A DNA stretch of 64,000 nt from JAWLHA01 sp041690535 (GTDB taxonomy: Bacteria; Pseudomonadota; Gammaproteobacteria; Thiohalomonadales; Thiohalomonadaceae), in assembly GCA_041690535.1 (NCBI GenBank), contig JAWLHA010000021.1, forward strand, positions 1 through 64,000. The letters run 5' to 3'. Both the position numbers and the translations under genes were made by a program. Every line of letters begins with the position of its first letter. The stretch's first letter is position 1. The notes beneath the pieces are model-generated. The model saw nothing but the letters and a program-made list of their open reading frames with translations, had not been told where the DNA came from and did not search any database. Below are positions 61,420 through 64,000 of this stretch, piece after piece.

Positions 61420-63168
61420 ATGCCGCAGCCCCAAGAGGTGCCTGAACAGGAGCGCTGGAAAGCCAAGTACTACGAGACTCTGGAACTGCTCGACCGCAAG
61501 GAGCAGGAGTGGCATCGGGTCGAGCACATCCTGCGCCAGTGCATCTCCCGCTTGAGCTTGGCGGCGGAAGGCATCCATCGGGGTCTCGATCGCGAGCTGG
61601 ACCGCCTGCGCAGTGCGATCCGCAGCGGGGCCGAGACCACGGCCCTGGAGGGACTCATCGATGCCCTCTCCGCCCACATTCTCCGGCTCGATGACGAACG
61701 TCATCGCCGTATGGACCCTCGCGACCTTCTCCTTTCACTGCTCGACAAGGTCTCCTTCCCCCGTGGCGTTGGCCACAAGGCTCGAGCGCTCCAGAAGAGA
61801 CTCGTCTCCGCGTCGGAGGAGGACGACCTTCGCCGATTCGCCACGGAGTTCGCCGGCCTGGTCACCGAGGCCATCGCCGGGGAGCAGGGGGAATGCTCCG
61901 GGCTGCTTGGTCGGCTCTTCGCCCGGGGAGAGGAGGGGAGCCCCGATACCAAGGCCGCCCCGGCCCCCTCCCTCGCGGTGGCGCGTCGCATCCTCGAGCG
62001 CCTGGTTTCGCACCTCATCACCGGTCCGGGGCGGGGCGAGTACTTCGAACGCATCCGTACCGCCGAGGTCGAGGCCGAATTGCTGCGTGTGGCCGAAGAG
62101 TTGGGGGGCGCCGGGGGGGGTGAGCCTCTCCCCTCCAATGGAGAGGTGCTGCTCCGACTGCTCGAGCGTCTGGATATCCCCTCCGAGCTCAGCGACCGGG
62201 TGGAAGCCATCAAGGCCGAGCTCGGGGCAGGGCCGAACCCGCCCCGGATCGACGGGGCGCTGGGGGCCATTGCCGATGTGGTGCGGGAGGTGCGCAGCCG
62301 CATCCAGGACGAGAAGCGGGAGATCGAGACGTTCCTCAAGCAGCTCACCCAAAACCTTGGCGAACTGGACCGGCGGGTCCAGGAGAATGTGGCCCGCCAG
62401 CGCCAGTCCTACGAGGAGGGGTGCCATCTCGGCGCGGCGGTGCAGATGCAGGTGCAGGGTATCGAGGAGTCCTTCCAGGGGGCGGTGGAGCTGGACACGC
62501 TCAAAGGCGCCATTCAGCAACGCATCGCCACCATTCGCAGCCACCTCGACAGGTTCCGGGAGTCCGAGGGCCAGCGGCACGTGGAGACCGAAGCGCAGAT
62601 CCAGGAGCTGACCGACCGCCTGCAGGCCCTGGAAAAGGAGTCGGCGGATCTTCGCGAACGCCTGCGCCAAGAACGCCATCTCGCCCTCATCGATCCGCTT
62701 ACCGGGATCTATAACCGCCTGGCCTTCGACGAGCGGATGGGGCAAGAGTTTGCGCGCTGGCGCCGCTACAAGTCCCCCCTCACGCTCGCGGTATGGGATA
62801 TCGACCGCTTCAAGAGCGTCAATGACACCTATGGGCATCAGGCGGGCGATCGGGTACTGACCGTAGTGGCAAAGTTGCTGCGCAAGCAGGTTCGGGAGAC
62901 GGACTTCATCGCCCGGTTCGGCGGCGAGGAGTTCATTATGCTCCTGCCGGAGACCGCAATTGAGGACGCCGTTGGAGTGGCCGAGAAGCTACGCACGAGC
63001 GTCGCGGCATGCGAGTTTCACTACGGCGGGCGGCGAGTCGTGGTGACCGCCTCCTGCGGCCTGGCGGAGTTTCATGAGGGTGATACGCCCGAACAGGTGT
63101 TCGCCCGTGCCGACCAGGCCCTCTATGCGGCCAAGGCGGGCGGGCGCAACCAGTGCCGCGAAGGTTAG
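61420..63168 (+). CDS. GGDEF diguanylate cyclase with an uncharacterised N-terminal region
   Basis: A cytoplasmic 582-residue protein. The C-terminal ~170 residues form a GGDEF domain with DPLTGIYNRLAFDERM, DIDRFKSVNDTYGHQAGD and the active-site motif GGEEF near 501-505. The inhibitory I-site RETD lies five residues before GGEEF, so product inhibition is expected. The N-terminal 400 residues have no recognised domain: a helical start (WKAKYYETLELLDRKEQEWHR), globular parts, then a coiled coil (IQELTDRLQALEKESADLRERL) just before the cyclase. No membrane segment. The ATG follows GGGAGGAGTG. Confidence 0.88.
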   Translation: MPQPQEVPEQERWKAKYYETLELLDRKEQEWHRVEHILRQCISRLSLAAEGIHRGLDRELDRLRSAIRSGAETTALEGLIDALSAHILRLDDERHRRMDPRDLLLSLLDKVSFPRGVGHKARALQKRLVSASEEDDLRRFATEFAGLVTEAIAGEQGECSGLLGRLFARGEEGSPDTKAAPAPSLAVARRILERLVSHLITGPGRGEYFERIRTAEVEAELLRVAEELGGAGGGEPLPSNGEVLLRLLERLDIPSELSDRVEAIKAELGAGPNPPRIDGALGAIADVVREVRSRIQDEKREIETFLKQLTQNLGELDRRVQENVARQRQSYEEGCHLGAAVQMQVQGIEESFQGAVELDTLKGAIQQRIATIRSHLDRFRESEGQRHVETEAQIQELTDRLQALEKESADLRERLRQERHLALIDPLTGIYNRLAFDERMGQEFARWRRYKSPLTLAVWDIDRFKSVNDTYGHQAGDRVLTVVAKLLRKQVRETDFIARFGGEEFIMLLPETAIEDAVGVAEKLRTSVAACEFHYGGRRVVVTASCGLAEFHEGDTPEQVFARADQALYAAKAGGRNQCREG

Positions 63169-63170
63169 GA

Positions 63171-63476
63171 TCACGCCTCCAACTCCTGGCCGGGAGCGGG
63201 AAGGCCGGCCACCCGGCGGGCCTGCTCGACCCCGTGGAAAAGGCGCTCCACGCAGTCGGCGTTCAGGTGGTTGAGGGTACAGGCCAGGCTGGCCGGGGGC
63301 ATCGCCCCATACTTGATGAAGTGCTCCCGGAAGGTATGAATGAGTTGCCAATGGGCTTCACCCAGTCGCCCGATCCCGCTCTCTTCGGCGACCCGCGTCG
63401 CCTCGTTTTCGCTCCAGGGGCGACGGGGCTCACCCAGGGTGGAGAAAGGTATGAGTTCATCATGTACCAGGTGCAT
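63171..63476 (-). CDS. DsrC-family protein lacking both catalytic cysteines
   Basis: A 101-residue protein whose core matches the DsrC/TusE fold: WSENEATRVAEESGIGRLGEAHWQLIHTFREHF, then a C-terminal ARRVAGLPAPG matching the CRIAGLPKPTGC end of DsrC. In DsrC the two cysteines of this tail carry sulfur; here the first is Arg and the last is absent. Such forms were called RspA, thought to be regulatory (from memory). The gene converges on the cyclase with two bases between the stop codons. It suggests the organism belongs to a lineage with sulfur oxidation. Confidence 0.7.
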   Translation of the reverse strand: MHLVHDELIPFSTLGEPRRPWSENEATRVAEESGIGRLGEAHWQLIHTFREHFIKYGAMPPASLACTLNHLNADCVERLFHGVEQARRVAGLPAPGQELEA

Positions 63477-63562
63477 GGGTGGGGCTCCTTGCTCGACCGT
63501 CTGGACGGGGGTCTTAAACTACTAGCAAGGTGGATTTCTGTTCGCCACGTACGGAAATACTT

Positions 63563-64000
63563 ATGGTTCGTATAGGCATTGACCTCGGTGGCACCAAGAT
63601 CGAGGTCATCGCCCTCGACCTCGCGGGCAAGGAGCTCTATCGCAGGCGCCTGCAAACACCCCGCGACGACTATCCGGCCACCCTGCAGGCGGTGAAGCGG
63701 CTGGTGGATGCGGCCGAAGCGGAAGTGGGGGCGGGCAGTGTGGGGGTGGGGATCCCCGGGGCCATCTCCCCGGCCAGCGGGCGGGTCAAGAACGCCAACT
63801 CCACTTGGCTCATCGGCCAGCCCCTGGATCGGGACCTCGCCACGCTGCTCGGTCGGGAGGTGCGTCTGGCCAATGACGCCAATTGCTTTGCCGTGTCCGA
63901 GGCGGTGGATGGCGCCGCGGCAGGGGTCGAGGTGGTGTTCGGCGTGATCGTGGGCACGGGGACCGGTGGTGGCGTGGTGGTCGGTGGTCGCCCCCTGACC
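63563..64000 (+). CDS. ROK family sugar kinase (5' part, runs off the window)
   Basis: The first 146 codons of a ROK protein (glucokinase, fructokinase or N-acetylhexosamine kinase type). The ATP-binding loop is GIDLGGTKIEVIALD at residues 5-19. GVGIPGAISPASGRVKNAN and LANDANCFAVSEA carry the catalytic Asp. It then reaches VGTGTGGGVVV, the second phosphate loop. No N-terminal helix-turn-helix, so it is a kinase and not a repressor. The zinc-binding cysteine motif would lie beyond the window end. The substrate cannot be told. Confidence 0.9.
   Translation, partial: MVRIGIDLGGTKIEVIALDLAGKELYRRRLQTPRDDYPATLQAVKRLVDAAEAEVGAGSVGVGIPGAISPASGRVKNANSTWLIGQPLDRDLATLLGREVRLANDANCFAVSEAVDGAAAGVEVVFGVIVGTGTGGGVVVGGRPLT

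Overview
The window is about 64 kb of GC-rich chromosome from a gammaproteobacterium. The gene order is the conserved core found near the replication origin of many gammaproteobacteria: mnmG-rsmG-parA-parB-atpIBEFHAGDC and then glmU-glmS. Other conserved blocks follow: trkH/trkA, ntrX/ntrY, rsmB-fmt-def, lysM-dprA-smg-topA, and polA-engB-cytochrome c5/c4-ccs. System II cytochrome c maturation, a DsrC-family protein without the active cysteines, and a cytochrome b561-type protein beside a flavoreductase remnant suggest a sulfur-oxidising lineage (Chromatiales/Ectothiorhodospiraceae-like). That placement is inference; no rRNA or tRNA gene was seen to settle it.

Layout. 0.1-2.7 kb: two small conserved proteins and an R3H/AAA ATPase. 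2.9-7.2 kb: tRNA modification, 16S rRNA methylation and chromosome partition genes. 7.5-14.7 kb: complete F1Fo ATP synthase operon with a clear sigma70 promoter and a terminator just beyond atpC. 14.7-18.7 kb: FKBP isomerase, glmU and glmS (UDP-GlcNAc synthesis). 18.7-22.0 kb: a decayed accessory patch with repeats, a cytochrome b, a frameshifted flavoreductase remnant, a methyltransferase and a membrane protein cut by an in-frame stop. 22-26 kb: methyltransferase and Trk potassium uptake. 26-30.4 kb: a tandem heptamer array and the NtrYX two-component pair. 30.4-40 kb: translation and DNA-processing housekeeping genes. 40-49 kb: truncated haemoglobin, uvrD, a TRAP transporter split over both strands, greB-yqcC and a LOG-family hydrolase. 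49-58.7 kb: polA, a candidate small RNA, engB, cytochromes c5 and c4, ResB/CcsB and dsbA. 58.7-64 kb: acetolactate synthase-like enzyme, EEP-family hydrolase, diguanylate cyclase, DsrC-like protein and the start of a ROK kinase.

The coding content is mostly ordinary; the novelty lies between genes. (1) A candidate small RNA in the polA-engB gap is a chain of four hairpins whose loops are C/U-rich and resemble anti-Shine-Dalgarno sequence. It ends in a U7 terminator, follows a sigmaE-like promoter, and sits where Spot 42 and ErsA lie in other gammaproteobacteria. (2) Heptanucleotide arrays of the form (CGAGNNN)n facing (CTCGNNN)n recur in about nine intergenic gaps, and one has grown into 26 perfect heptamers. 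(3) Two copies of a roughly 190 bp MITE have 20 bp terminal inverted repeats flanked by TA. One sits exactly in the uvrD stop codon, and the loop of the central 29 bp hairpin is inverted between the copies. (4) At least two further families of REP-like palindromes are present.
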